64,000 nt of DNA from Erythrobacter colymbi (GTDB lineage Bacteria; Pseudomonadota; Alphaproteobacteria; Sphingomonadales; Sphingomonadaceae): positions 140,231 through 204,230 of the forward strand of contig NZ_MUYK01000006.1 in the NCBI RefSeq assembly GCF_002155685.1, in the 5' to 3' direction. The notes under the pieces were generated by a model that searched no databases, had not been told where the DNA came from, and worked only from the letters and a program-made list of their open reading frames with translations. This document shows, piece after piece, positions 24,907-32,950 of the stretch; within the stretch, counting starts at the first letter, position 1; the number at the start of each line of letters is the position of its first letter. The position numbers and the translations under genes were made by a program.

Positions 24907-25706
24907 GGCAGGCGCACCGCCTGATGGCCGAGCGGTCCGCTGCCCGCGCCGTAGCCGGGCGCAGCCTCGATCGCTTTGTAGACGAACTGGCGGGCCTGCC
25001 GCACGGCCTCGGGCAAGGTCTGGCCCTGTCCAAGCAGTGTGGCAATGGCCGACGACAGCGTGCAGCCGGTGCCGTGGGTGTGGCGGGTGTCGATCCGGGC
25101 ATGATCGAAGGCGAGGGGAGCCTCGCCGGGAATGATCAGCACGTCGATGACCCGCTCTTCCCCCGCATGGCCGCCCTTCGCCAGCACCGCCGCGCCGGTC
25201 GCTTCGGCCAGCTCCTGCGCCGCCTCGATCATGGCATCATGCGTCGGCAGGCCGCGTCCGGCGAGGTGCGCGAGTTCGGGCAGGTTGGGGGTCAATAGCG
25301 TGGCGCGCGGAAACAGCGTCCCGCGCAGCGCCGCGACCGCTTCGGGCCCCACCAGCACCGCGCCAGAGGTCGCGATCATCACCGGATCGAGAATCACCGG
25401 AGCCGCGATCCCGGCAAGCGCGCCAGCCACTGCCTCGATCACCTCGGGCGTTGCCAGCATCCCGATCTTGACCGCGTCCACCCCGATATCGCCGATGCAT
25501 GAGGCGATCTGCTGGGCGACAATTGCAGACGATATCGCCTCGACGCCTTGAACACCCACGGTGTTCTGCGCCGTGATCGCGGTGATCGCGGTCATAGCAT
25601 AGCCGCCGAGCATCGTGATGGTCTTGATATCGGCCTGTATCCCCGCCCCGCCCGATGAGTCCGAACCGGCGATGGACAGGATGCGGGGCGGCTGGCGTAT
25701 GGTCAT
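24903..25706 (-). CDS. thiD: Hydroxymethylpyrimidine/phosphomethylpyrimidine kinase
   Basis: 267 residues, the usual ThiD length. It phosphorylates HMP and HMP-phosphate to HMP-PP in thiamine synthesis, in the cytoplasm. It shows ILSIAGSDSSGGAGIQADIK (substrate loop), VILDPVM in the core, and the catalytic/anion-hole motif HTHGTGCTLSSAIA near the C-terminus. I chose ATG 25706 because the family start (ILSIAGSDSSGGAG within 15 residues) fits. Longer upstream extension runs into Arg-rich antisense-like sequence. It is followed by the desaturase with a 4-bp overlap; no thiamine riboswitch is evident in the short upstream gap. Confidence 0.93.
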   Translation of the reverse strand: MTIRQPPRILSIAGSDSSGGAGIQADIKTITMLGGYAMTAITAITAQNTVGVQGVEAISSAIVAQQIASCIGDIGVDAVKIGMLATPEVIEAVAGALAGIAAPVILDPVMIATSGAVLVGPEAVAALRGTLFPRATLLTPNLPELAHLAGRGLPTHDAMIEAAQELAEATGAAVLAKGGHAGEERVIDVLIIPGEAPLAFDHARIDTRHTHGTGCTLSSAIATLLGQGQTLPEAVRQARQFVYKAIEAAPGYGAGSGPLGHQAVRLP

Positions 25707-25755
25707 GCGGGTCGCTCTAGCACCTCGGCGCAGCCAAGGGGATGGTTTTGCGCCG

Positions 25756-28080
25756 CTATTTGACCGCCGCGGGAACATAGGCCGCGATCCAGTCGCGCAC
25801 CTTGGCCACGCGGGTGTATTTGCTCGCATTCCTCTTCGTGCCGCACATATGGCCCGAGCTGACGATCCCGACGAGGACGGGGCGGCTGTCCTTGTCGTAA
25901 TAGACCAGCGGGCCGCCGCTATCGCCGGTGCAGGCCTGTTCGAGGTTCGGGCCGAGCGCACACAGGGCCGAGTTTCGGAAATCGCCGGTCGAATCGGCGG
26001 CCAGCGTGCAGGCGGCCTCCCACCTGACGGTCATCTTCATGATCTGGAGGTGATCGGTTGCCGATCCATCGACGACTTTCTGCCAGCCCCAGCCGAAGGC
26101 ATAGACCGGCACGCCGACCGGGAACTGGTAGGTGTCCGCATCGCGCGGATCGAGCGCAATGGTGCGGACCGGATTGCGAAACCCGCCCTCGCTGCCGGGG
26201 CGCCCGCGGCTGGTGTCGTATTCGATCAGGGCGATATCGAAGGCATAGCGGTTGGCCGGATCGTAGCGCGGATGGCGGATCACGCGCCGGATCGGATAGC
26301 CGATCCCTTCGTCCCTCGTGGAATAGAACACGCCGAGCCGGATCAGGTAGCCGCTGCTCGCGGGGTCTCTCGCGAGATCGGTCCCGTTGTCGAGGGTGCA
26401 GTGCGCCGCTGTCAGCACCCAGCCCTGCGCGATCAGCGATCCGCCGCACAGGACCCGCTCCGTCCCCACGAGTTCGCGTCCCAGCATGGCTGCCGGCCGC
26501 CACAGCAGCGCCTGCCACGGGGCCTGACCATAGCGTGCGATGTCGCTGTTCATGCCCTGCTCGCGGCGCTCGCAGGTCTGGTACGAATAGGTCTTGCCGC
26601 GAAAGCGCTCGCTGCCGGTGAGACAGATCTGTGGGAGGTTCAAGGGGCGCTGGAAACCCGATGCGCCGTCCGTGGGCAGGGGGGGCTGATAGGTTCCGTC
26701 GGCAGGCGGAATGCGAGCAGCGGCGACCACCCCGGCGAAGCGCGCCTCGGCCTCGCAGGCCTTGTTCCCGCCGCTGTCGCACAGGCGCTGGTACAGCGCC
26801 ACGGCGCGATCGAGCCCCGCCCGGTCCGACAATGTTTGGAGCCAGCCGGCAAGGTCCATGCAGGATCGCGGGTCGTCCGCCCGGCAGCCGGTCTCGAGCA
26901 GTTCGCCCGCGCGCTCGTTGTCGCCGAGCGTCCCGACGGCAGCAGCGGCATCGGCGCAGGCAGTGCTCTTTCCGCCAAGGCAGGCCGCCGCCAGCAAATC
27001 GGCGCCGTGCGGCTCATCGAAGGCGGGCGAGCCGGGGACCAGCAGCGCCCGGCCGAGATCGGCGCAGGCCTCCGCCGCGCCGTCTTCGCAGGCCGCGCGC
27101 GTTGCGGGCAGGCTCGCCAGGGAAGCGGGGATCGCGCAGAGGTAATCGTCGATAGTGCAGGCCTTGGCGTAATAGGCGATCGCCTGCTGGTGATCCTCGG
27201 GGATGCCGGTGCCGGTCCATGCGCGCTGCCCGATCTGGCTGCACGCCTCGGAATCGCCGCCCTCGCAGGCGAGCTTCAGGTAGCGGACGGCTTCGGCCGG
27301 ATCTTGCCCGCCGCGCGTCGCGAGCGTCATGCAAGCCGCAGACACGCCCCTGTCGCAGCTGGCTGCAAGGATGCCCCGACCCCTTGCCGCGTCCGCGGGA
27401 ACCGCGCTCCCAAGCAGATAACTCCCGTAGGTCATGCAGGCCTCGAGGCCGCCCGCTGCGCATGCTGTGTCGAGAACAGCATCGGACCGGGCTTCGTCCG
27501 TTTCACGCAACTGGACGGCGAACATTTCGCAGCTGACCAGATCGCCCTTCTCACAGCCCTTCTCGAGCATTCCGTCTGCCGCCGTGATCCCGCCTTCGGG
27601 GTAGCCCCAGCCCGAATTGGCGAGGTCATGAAAGGCACGGCATCCTTCGCCGAGGCCGAGTTCGCACGCCTCGCCGTAAAGAATGTAGGCGATTGCGGGG
27701 ACGAGCCACACGCCGTCGCCGTTCTCGTAAGCCCGGCCAGCGGCGAGGCATGCCTCGGCATCGCCCTTGCGGCAGGCGGCGTTGTCGGCCTTCACACCGG
27801 CTTCGAGCTGCGCCCATTCGGCATCGGTGTAGGTCTTGAGGTTGATCAGCTCCGAACGCTTCTTCTTGCTGAAGCTGCGCGCGAGAATGTCGAAAGCGCG
27901 TTGTGCTTCCTCGAAATCGTCAGAGGAGAATTCTTCCGGACGTTCGGATACGGCTTCCTCCGGGGCGGCGGGTGCCGCGATGCGGTCCGATGCGGGCTGG
28001 GCGAGGGCGGCGCTGCCCGAACCGCAGAGCACCAGCGCCAGCATGATCGCCTGAACGGCGCTCCGGTTGATCCACCCCAT
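25756..28080 (-). CDS. Secreted Sel1/Hcp-type repeat protein fused to a trypsin-like serine protease
   Basis: 774 residues from ATG 28080, preceded by GAGGGGG at 8 bases; a GTG three codons upstream would leave no room for the ribosome site. An N-terminal signal peptide (INRSAVQAIMLALVLCGSGS then AALAQ) implies export. Residues about 70-450 contain many Sel1-like alpha/alpha repeats with paired cysteines (ACRKGDAEACLAAG, CEKGDLVSCEMFA, ACEGGDSEACSQIG), like Helicobacter cysteine-rich proteins. The C-terminal 260 residues form an S1 protease with LTAAHC (His560), DIALIEYD (Asp615) and GDSGGP (Ser721), so the catalytic triad is intact. The repeats probably bind partners or substrates in the periplasm. 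The fusion of these two domains is unusual. Confidence 0.85.
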   Translation of the reverse strand: MGWINRSAVQAIMLALVLCGSGSAALAQPASDRIAAPAAPEEAVSERPEEFSSDDFEEAQRAFDILARSFSKKKRSELINLKTYTDAEWAQLEAGVKADNAACRKGDAEACLAAGRAYENGDGVWLVPAIAYILYGEACELGLGEGCRAFHDLANSGWGYPEGGITAADGMLEKGCEKGDLVSCEMFAVQLRETDEARSDAVLDTACAAGGLEACMTYGSYLLGSAVPADAARGRGILAASCDRGVSAACMTLATRGGQDPAEAVRYLKLACEGGDSEACSQIGQRAWTGTGIPEDHQQAIAYYAKACTIDDYLCAIPASLASLPATRAACEDGAAEACADLGRALLVPGSPAFDEPHGADLLAAACLGGKSTACADAAAAVGTLGDNERAGELLETGCRADDPRSCMDLAGWLQTLSDRAGLDRAVALYQRLCDSGGNKACEAEARFAGVVAAARIPPADGTYQPPLPTDGASGFQRPLNLPQICLTGSERFRGKTYSYQTCERREQGMNSDIARYGQAPWQALLWRPAAMLGRELVGTERVLCGGSLIAQGWVLTAAHCTLDNGTDLARDPASSGYLIRLGVFYSTRDEGIGYPIRRVIRHPRYDPANRYAFDIALIEYDTSRGRPGSEGGFRNPVRTIALDPRDADTYQFPVGVPVYAFGWGWQKVVDGSATDHLQIMKMTVRWEAACTLAADSTGDFRNSALCALGPNLEQACTGDSGGPLVYYDKDSRPVLVGIVSSGHMCGTKRNASKYTRVAKVRDWIAAYVPAAVK

Positions 28081-28146
28081 GACCGCCACCCCCTCGTGGA
28101 CGGGAGTGCATCAGAACAGGCCTCCCGCGTCAAGCGCGAGCCCGGG

Positions 28147-28371
28147 TCAGCCCTTGAACTTGCGCTCGGTCGAGGGCGGGTACTTGGCGTGGAGCGCCTT
28201 GGCCCGCGTCGGGCGGTCCATCAGCTCGCCGCCGCAATTAGGGCAGCGGTCGTCGAGATCCTCGGCGCATTCGGCGCAGTAGGTGCACTCGAACGAGCAG
28301 ATGAAGGCCCCGGGCGCATCGGCCGGGAGCAGCACGCCGCAGGTTTCGCAATCGGGGCGCATTTCGAGCAT
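28147..28371 (-). CDS. DUF1272 small cysteine-rich protein
   Basis: 74 residues. Cysteines are arranged as CETCG, FICSFECTYCAEC and CPNCGGEL, so it probably binds one or two zinc ions in a zinc-ribbon/treble-clef-like fold. The sequence MLEMRPDCETCGVLLPADAP matches the DUF1272 family, whose function is unknown. It lies 12 bases downstream of glmM on the same strand and probably shares its transcript. Confidence 0.9.
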   Translation of the reverse strand: MLEMRPDCETCGVLLPADAPGAFICSFECTYCAECAEDLDDRCPNCGGELMDRPTRAKALHAKYPPSTERKFKG

Positions 28372-28383
28372 TGTGGGACCCTC

Positions 28384-29721
28384 CTAAACCGCCGCGCGGA
28401 CCGCTTCGCAGATCGCGTCGACCACCTGTTCGACCTGCGCCTGATCGTCGCCCTCGGCCATCACGCGGATCACCGGTTCGGTGCCCGAGGGGCGGATCAC
28501 CAGGCGGCCCTTGCCGACAAGGCTCGCCTCCGCCTTGGCGATCACGGCCTTGACCGCATCGTTCTCGAGCGGCTTGCCGCCTTCGTAGCGCACATTCTTG
28601 AGCAGCTGCGGCACAGGGTCGAACACGTGGAGCAGCTCGCTCGCCGGCTTGCCTGAGCGCACGAGGCTCGCCAGCACCCGTAGCGCCGCAACGGTGCCAT
28701 CGCCGGTGGTGGCGTAGTCGAGCAGGATCATGTGGCCCGATTGTTCGCCGCCGACATTGTAGCCGCCCGCCTTCATCGCTTCGAGGACGTAGCGGTCGCC
28801 CACCTTGGCGCGCACCAGATCGAGCCCGCGACCATTGAGATAGCGTTCGAGGCCGAGATTGCTCATCACCGTCGCCACGATCCCGCCGCCCTTAAGGCTT
28901 CCGCGATCCTGCATGCGGCCCGCAATCAGCGCCATGATCTGGTCGCCATCGACCGCGCGGCCCTTCTCGTCGACCACAATCAGCCGGTCCGCATCGCCAT
29001 CGAGCGCGATGCCGATATCGGCCTGTTCCTCGACCACCTTGGCCTGAAGCGCGGCAATCGCGGTCGATCCGACTCCGTCGTTGATGTTGGTGCCGTTGGG
29101 CGACACCCCCAGCGCGACCACATCCGCCCCCAGCTCCCAGATCGCGCTCGGTGCCACCTGATAGGCCGCCCCGTTGGCGCAATCGACCACCACCTTGAGG
29201 CCATCGAAGCGGATCTCGCTCGCGACCGATTGCTTGACTGCGTGGATATAGCGCCCGCGCGCATCCTCGATCCGGCGCGCGCGGCCGATCTTCTCGGCGG
29301 GGACGAGCGGGATGTCGGTCTCCATCAGCCGCTCGATCTCGAGCTCGGCTTCGTCCGAAAGCTTGAAGCCGTCTGGCCCGAACAATTTGATCCCGTTGTC
29401 GGCGAAGGGATTGTGGCTAGCCGAGATCATCACGCCGAGGTCGGCGCGCATTTCGCGCGTCAGCAGCGCGATGGCGGGGGTGGGGAGCGGCCCGGTCATG
29501 ATCACGTCGATCCCGACGCTGGTGAAGCCCGCGACGAGCGCGCTTTCCATCATGTAGCCCGACAGGCGCGTGTCCTTGCCGATCACCACCCGGTGCCGGT
29601 GTCCGCCGCGCACGAAGTGGCGTCCGGCCGCCTGCCCGACCTTCATCGCGGTCGCCGCGGTCATCGCTCCCTGATTGGTGCGGCCCCGGATTCCGTCGGT
29701 TCCGAACAGCTTGCGTGCCAT
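28384..29721 (-). CDS. glmM: Phosphoglucosamine mutase
   Basis: 445 residues, the standard length. It interconverts glucosamine-6-phosphate and glucosamine-1-phosphate on the route to UDP-GlcNAc for peptidoglycan and LPS. It starts [20 protein letters not shown]. The phosphoserine loop is ISASHNP with Ser102, the metal loop is DGDADR, and the C-terminal phosphate-binding part is [15 protein letters not shown]. Ser102, conserved FGTDGIRG and the RPSGTEP ending separate it from the phosphoglucomutase later in the window. The start is ATG 29721. Confidence 0.97.
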   Translation of the reverse strand: MARKLFGTDGIRGRTNQGAMTAATAMKVGQAAGRHFVRGGHRHRVVIGKDTRLSGYMMESALVAGFTSVGIDVIMTGPLPTPAIALLTREMRADLGVMISASHNPFADNGIKLFGPDGFKLSDEAELEIERLMETDIPLVPAEKIGRARRIEDARGRYIHAVKQSVASEIRFDGLKVVVDCANGAAYQVAPSAIWELGADVVALGVSPNGTNINDGVGSTAIAALQAKVVEEQADIGIALDGDADRLIVVDEKGRAVDGDQIMALIAGRMQDRGSLKGGGIVATVMSNLGLERYLNGRGLDLVRAKVGDRYVLEAMKAGGYNVGGEQSGHMILLDYATTGDGTVAALRVLASLVRSGKPASELLHVFDPVPQLLKNVRYEGGKPLENDAVKAVIAKAEASLVGKGRLVIRPSGTEPVIRVMAEGDDQAQVEQVVDAICEAVRAAV

Positions 29722-29820
29722 CTATTCCCCTGCCTGCTCTGCTGGCGTGTGTTGTCTCGCGCTTCTGGCGCGGTTATCGCGCAAAGCCAAGGGCATCGCG
29801 CCCAATTTGAGGACAGGACT

Positions 29821-31107
29821 TTGCACGACAACGAAAGCGCCGCCGCGGGCGGGCAGGGCAGGTTTGCGCTGGTGTCGATCCGGCTGCCCGTGGCGCTGAC
29901 CTTCGCCGCGCTGGTCGGCGGGCTGGGCGCGGGGATCGTCGGCGCAATGGCGGGGGCACCGCAGGGCGTGACCGACATAGCCGGGCTGATCGGCGGGCTG
30001 TGGCTGCGCGCGCTCCAGATGACGATCATCCCGCTGGTCGCCGCGCTGCTGGTGCTCGGCCTTGTCCAGATGATCCTCGCCGCGCGCGTTGGCACCGTCG
30101 CGCGCCGCATGATCGCGCTGATGGTGTTCGTGCAGTTGGCGGGCGGGGCCTTCACCTCGCTGGTCATGCCCCCGCTGCTGCGCGCCTTCCCGGTGCCTCA
30201 GGGCGCGAGCGCCTTCCTCGCGCAGACCCCGGCAGACGTGGGCGAGGTGCCCAAGGTGCTCGATTTCCTCGCCTCGCTGGTCTCGCCCAACATCGTCGCC
30301 GCCGCGGCCGAGACCGCGATGCTGCCGCTCACGCTGTTCTTCGTGATGTTCGCCGTCGCCATCACCCGCCTGCCGGAAGACCAGGGCGAGAAGCTGCTCG
30401 GCTTTTTCCATGCGCTCGGCAATGCGATGCTGCTGATCATCGGCTGGGTGCTCGCCGCCGCGCCGGTCGGCGTCTTCGCGCTGGCCTATGGCGTCGGCGT
30501 GCAGAGCGGGGGCGGGGCTTTCGCGGCGCTCGGCCACTATGTGCTCACCGTCACGCTGATGGGCACCTTCATCCTTGTGCTGGCCTATGTCATTGCCATC
30601 GGCCTCGGGCGCACCGGCGGGCGGTTCGTGTCGGCGATGCTGCCCGCGCAGGCGGTTGCGCTCTCGACCCAGTCCTCGCTGGCGAGCTTGCCCGCGATGC
30701 TGGACTCCGCCGGACGCCTCGGCCTCAAGCCCTCGACTGCCGAGTTCGTCCTGCCGCTCGCGGTGGTGATCTTCCGCGCGACCAGTGCGGCGATGAACCT
30801 TGCGGTGGTCTATTACATCGCCGCGCTCGCCGGGGTGGAGGTGCCTCTGGCCGTTGCCATCGCGGGCATCCTGATCGCCAGCGTCATCAGCCTCAGCGCG
30901 GTCAGCCTGCCGGGATCGATCAGCTTCGTCGTCTCGATCGGCCCGATCGCGCTGGCAATGGGCGTTCCCGTGGAGCCGCTCGCGCTGCTGGTAGCGGTCG
31001 AGATGCTGCCCGATCTGATGCGCACGCTGGGCAACGTCACAATGAATGTCGCTGTCGCAAGCGCAGTTGACCGCAGCGCACAAACGGACAAGACGGCCCC
31101 GACTTGA
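29821..31107 (+). CDS. Dicarboxylate/amino acid:cation symporter (DAACS family)
   Basis: 428 residues with about eight hydrophobic segments and two re-entrant-like stretches. It shows the family's serine-rich hairpin (ALSTQSSLASLPAMLDS) and the conserved FVLPLAVVIFRATSAAMNLA region, where most relatives have an N-rich 'NMDGT' motif; here it is FRATSAAMN. Such proteins move dicarboxylates or acidic/neutral amino acids with Na+ or H+. No ATG fits the N-terminus. TTG 29821 has GAGG 8 bases upstream and starts 18 residues before the first membrane segment, so it is the best start. It is divergent from glmM with 99 bases between. Confidence 0.85.
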   Translation: MHDNESAAAGGQGRFALVSIRLPVALTFAALVGGLGAGIVGAMAGAPQGVTDIAGLIGGLWLRALQMTIIPLVAALLVLGLVQMILAARVGTVARRMIALMVFVQLAGGAFTSLVMPPLLRAFPVPQGASAFLAQTPADVGEVPKVLDFLASLVSPNIVAAAAETAMLPLTLFFVMFAVAITRLPEDQGEKLLGFFHALGNAMLLIIGWVLAAAPVGVFALAYGVGVQSGGGAFAALGHYVLTVTLMGTFILVLAYVIAIGLGRTGGRFVSAMLPAQAVALSTQSSLASLPAMLDSAGRLGLKPSTAEFVLPLAVVIFRATSAAMNLAVVYYIAALAGVEVPLAVAIAGILIASVISLSAVSLPGSISFVVSIGPIALAMGVPVEPLALLVAVEMLPDLMRTLGNVTMNVAVASAVDRSAQTDKTAPT

Positions 31108-31183
31108 ACCTGCAACCCTTCGCCCTCATCTGCGTTGGGACATTGTAACCCGCCGATTCATCAAACGACCCTGGAGGATACCC

Positions 31184-31792
31184 ATGGCTTTCGCACTTTC
31201 CCCGCTTCCCTACGCCGACACCGCGCTCGAGCCGGCCATTTCGGCCGAGACGCTGTCGTTTCACCACGGCAAGCACCACCAGACCTATGTCGACAAGATG
31301 AACGCCGCGATCGCGGGCACCGACCACGAATCGAAGTCGCTCGAAGAGATCGTCGCCGCCTCGCGCGGGACCAACCAGGGCCTGTTCAACAACTCGGCGC
31401 AGACCTGGAACCACGCCTTCTACTGGCACTCGATGGCACCTTCGACGACCGAAGCCTCGCCCGAACTGGCCGCAAAGATCGATGAAGCCTTCGGCTCGGT
31501 CGACGCGCTGAAGCAGCAGCTCAAGGACCGCGGCGTCGGCCACTTCGCGAGCGGCTGGGTGTGGCTGGCCGAGAAGGATGGCAAGCTCTCCATCGAAGAG
31601 ACCCACGATGCCGACACGCTCGCCGACAGCGGCTTCAACCCGCTGCTCGTGCTCGACGTGTGGGAGCATGCCTATTACCTCGATCACCAGAACAAGCGCC
31701 CGAGCTATCTCGACGCGGTGGTCGAGACCAAGCTCAACTGGGCCTTCGCCAGCGAGAACCTCGCGCGCGGCACGGTGTGGACCTACGCCTGA
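31184..31792 (+). CDS. sodB: Superoxide dismutase [Fe]
   Basis: 202 residues. It dismutates superoxide to oxygen and hydrogen peroxide in the cytoplasm. Metal ligands are at the expected places: His27 (FHHGKHHQTY), His77 (TWNHAFYW), Asp158 and His162 (LDVWEHAYYLDH). Gln73 in NNSAQTWNH, rather than a Gly at this point, favours the iron-type enzyme. ATG 31184 follows CTGGAGGATACCC. A strong intrinsic terminator lies right after the stop, so it is probably a single-gene transcript. Confidence 0.96.
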   Translation: MAFALSPLPYADTALEPAISAETLSFHHGKHHQTYVDKMNAAIAGTDHESKSLEEIVAASRGTNQGLFNNSAQTWNHAFYWHSMAPSTTEASPELAAKIDEAFGSVDALKQQLKDRGVGHFASGWVWLAEKDGKLSIEETHDADTLADSGFNPLLVLDVWEHAYYLDHQNKRPSYLDAVVETKLNWAFASENLARGTVWTYA

Positions 31793-31817
31793 TCCTTTCG
31801 GGTTTGTGAGTTGAAAG

Positions 31818-31850
31818 AGGCCCGAGGGAGCGATCCCTCGGGCCTTTTTT
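31818..31850 (+). terminator. Strong intrinsic terminator after sodB
   Basis: AGGCCCGAGGGA and TCCCTCGGGCCT form a perfect 12-bp stem around a GCGA loop (31818-31845), followed directly by a T run to 31850. It ends the sodB transcript. ecfG converges from the other side, and the A-run on the opposite strand is short, so it works mainly in the + direction. Confidence 0.92.
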
Positions 31851-31860
31851 CATTCTGCCC

Positions 31861-31881
31861 GTCCCGGGCTTGACCCGGGAC
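31861..31881. repeat. REP-like palindrome GTCCCGGG-N5-CCCGGGAC
   Basis: An 8-bp perfect inverted repeat with a CTTGA loop lies between the convergent sodB and ecfG genes. Short 'gtcccggg cttga cccgggac' palindromes of this type are dispersed in many alphaproteobacterial genomes. It is the only copy I see in this window. It could form a cruciform or RNA hairpin at the end of ecfG transcripts. Confidence 0.7.
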
Positions 31882-31908
31882 CCCGCTGCTTTCCGGGGCG
31901 GGGGCTAA

Positions 31909-32532
31909 TTATCCCCGCGAACTCACCCCGTTGCCCGCGGCGACCTCGTCCAGCTCCTCGAGGATCGCGCGGTGGGCGACATCGTCGTCGGTCGAGCGGC
32001 GCGGAATCGCGCCGTTGGCGAGCATCTCGGAAAGCGCTGCCCGCGCACGGCCCACGCGGCTCTTGATGGTGCCGACCGCACAGCCGCAGATCGCGGCGGC
32101 TTCCTCGTAGGAAAAGCCCCCCGCGCCCACCAGCAGCAGCGCCTCGCGCCGTTCGGCCGGCAGCGTCAGCAGCGCGCGGTGCAGGTCGGAGAGGTGGATC
32201 GGCTCCTCCTGTCCGGCGGGTGCCGTCAGGATGCGCTCGGCCACGCCCTCGTCATACTCGCCGCGGAAGCGATTGCGGCGCATGTCGGTGAGGTAGGCGT
32301 TACGCAGGATCACAAAGGTCCAGGCGCGCATCGAGGTGCCCGGCTCGAACCGGTCCTGCGCGGCCCAGGCCTTGAGCAGCGTTTCCTGCACCAGATCGTC
32401 GGCCAGATCGGGCCGCCCGCACAGGCCGCGCGCAAAGGCGCGCAGGTGGGGGACCACCGCAGTCAGCTCGCGCTTGAAATCGGATTTTTCGCCTGCCGAG
32501 CGCTTGTCCGAGGAGGTGCGCTCGTCCGTCAT
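31909..32532 (-). CDS. ecfG: EcfG-type general stress sigma factor
   Basis: 207 residues. Sigma region 2 is seen in HLRAFARGLCGRPDLADDLV, QETLLKAWAAQDRFEPGTSM and RAWTFVILRNAYLTDMRRNR. Region 4 is in LLTLPAERREALLLVGAGGF, SYEEAAAICGCAVGTIKSRV and GRARAALSEML. The TSMRAWTFVILRN and VGAGGFSYEEAA wording is typical of the EcfG family that controls the alphaproteobacterial general stress response. It overlaps the stop of the anti-sigma factor gene nepR by 4 bp, which ties their stoichiometry. An EcfG-type promoter lies upstream of nepR, so it is probably self-activating. Confidence 0.95.
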   Translation of the reverse strand: MTDERTSSDKRSAGEKSDFKRELTAVVPHLRAFARGLCGRPDLADDLVQETLLKAWAAQDRFEPGTSMRAWTFVILRNAYLTDMRRNRFRGEYDEGVAERILTAPAGQEEPIHLSDLHRALLTLPAERREALLLVGAGGFSYEEAAAICGCAVGTIKSRVGRARAALSEMLANGAIPRRSTDDDVAHRAILEELDEVAAGNGVSSRG

Positions 32533-32762
32533 TGACCCTGTGTCCCGCGGCCCTGCGGCGGGGCTTCGGAGCCGGCCGCGTTCCTGGCGCGCGCGGGGTC
32601 GATATCATCGAGCTTGTCGAGCAAATCCTTGAAGCTGTCGGGCAGGGCTTCCTCGACCACCGAATCGTAGAGCTGCTTCAGCCCGTCGGCCCATTCGGGC
32701 GGGCGGCGTCCGGCGTTGCCGCCGCCTGTGCCGTCGCCATCCTGTCTGTGATTGGAGGCCAT
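32529..32762 (-). CDS. nepR: Anti-sigma factor NepR
   Basis: 77 residues, the usual size for NepR. The core PEWADGLKQLYDSVVEEALP followed by DSFKDLLDKLD is the family signature: two short helices that bind either EcfG or phosphorylated PhyR. The N- and C-terminal tails are Gly-, Asp- and Arg-rich and likely disordered. NepR sequesters EcfG until stress makes phosphorylated PhyR bind NepR instead. It is first in the nepR-ecfG operon, with about 117 bases of leader from the predicted promoter. Confidence 0.95.
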   Translation of the reverse strand: MASNHRQDGDGTGGGNAGRRPPEWADGLKQLYDSVVEEALPDSFKDLLDKLDDIDPARARNAAGSEAPPQGRGTQGQ

Positions 32763-32883
32763 TGTCTTCGGTTGTCCCTGATCCCGTTATCCCCGGCCCG
32801 CATCAAGGCCGCCCCGCCTCTCCCGGCCCGGCCTTCAAAAAGACTCCGGCCAAGACCCTCTTGAGGCGAGTTTGGACGATTCG

Positions 32884-32908
32884 GGAACGATGCGCTACCA
32901 GTTTGGTT
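32884..32908 (+). promoter_or_regulatory. Second, overlapping EcfG-like promoter reading towards the histidine kinase
   Basis: The same 27 bases read on the + strand give GGAAC (32884-32888), 16 bases, then GGTT (32905-32908), one mismatch from the consensus -10 CGTT. A transcript would begin near 32915 and lead into the TTG start at 32951. The two promoters overlap almost completely on opposite strands, so RNA polymerase holoenzyme could occupy only one at a time. Confidence 0.55.
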
Positions 32909-32910
32909 CC
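32886..32910 (-). promoter_or_regulatory. EcfG-dependent promoter for nepR-ecfG
   Basis: On the minus strand GGAAC (complement of 32906-32910) is followed by 16 bases and CGTT (complement of 32886-32889). This matches the GGAAC-N16/17-CGTT consensus of the alphaproteobacterial general stress sigma factor exactly. It lies 124 bases upstream of the nepR ATG and predicts autoregulation. The match is seen in the sequence; activity is inferred. Confidence 0.85.
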
Positions 32911-32950
32911 GCCACCGGCCGCAGCATCCCGCTTTGTGTCATGGCACGCC

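Noticed and set aside
23902..24924. Plus-strand 340-codon frame opposite the desaturase
   Set aside because: The minus strand has the desaturase histidine boxes and overlaps thiD. The plus-strand translation is Arg/Ala/Pro-rich with no recognisable features.
28732..29820. N-terminal extension of the symporter frame across glmM
   Set aside because: The extension lies antisense to glmM and is not membrane-like. The TTG at 29821 has a Shine-Dalgarno and starts directly before the first membrane segment.
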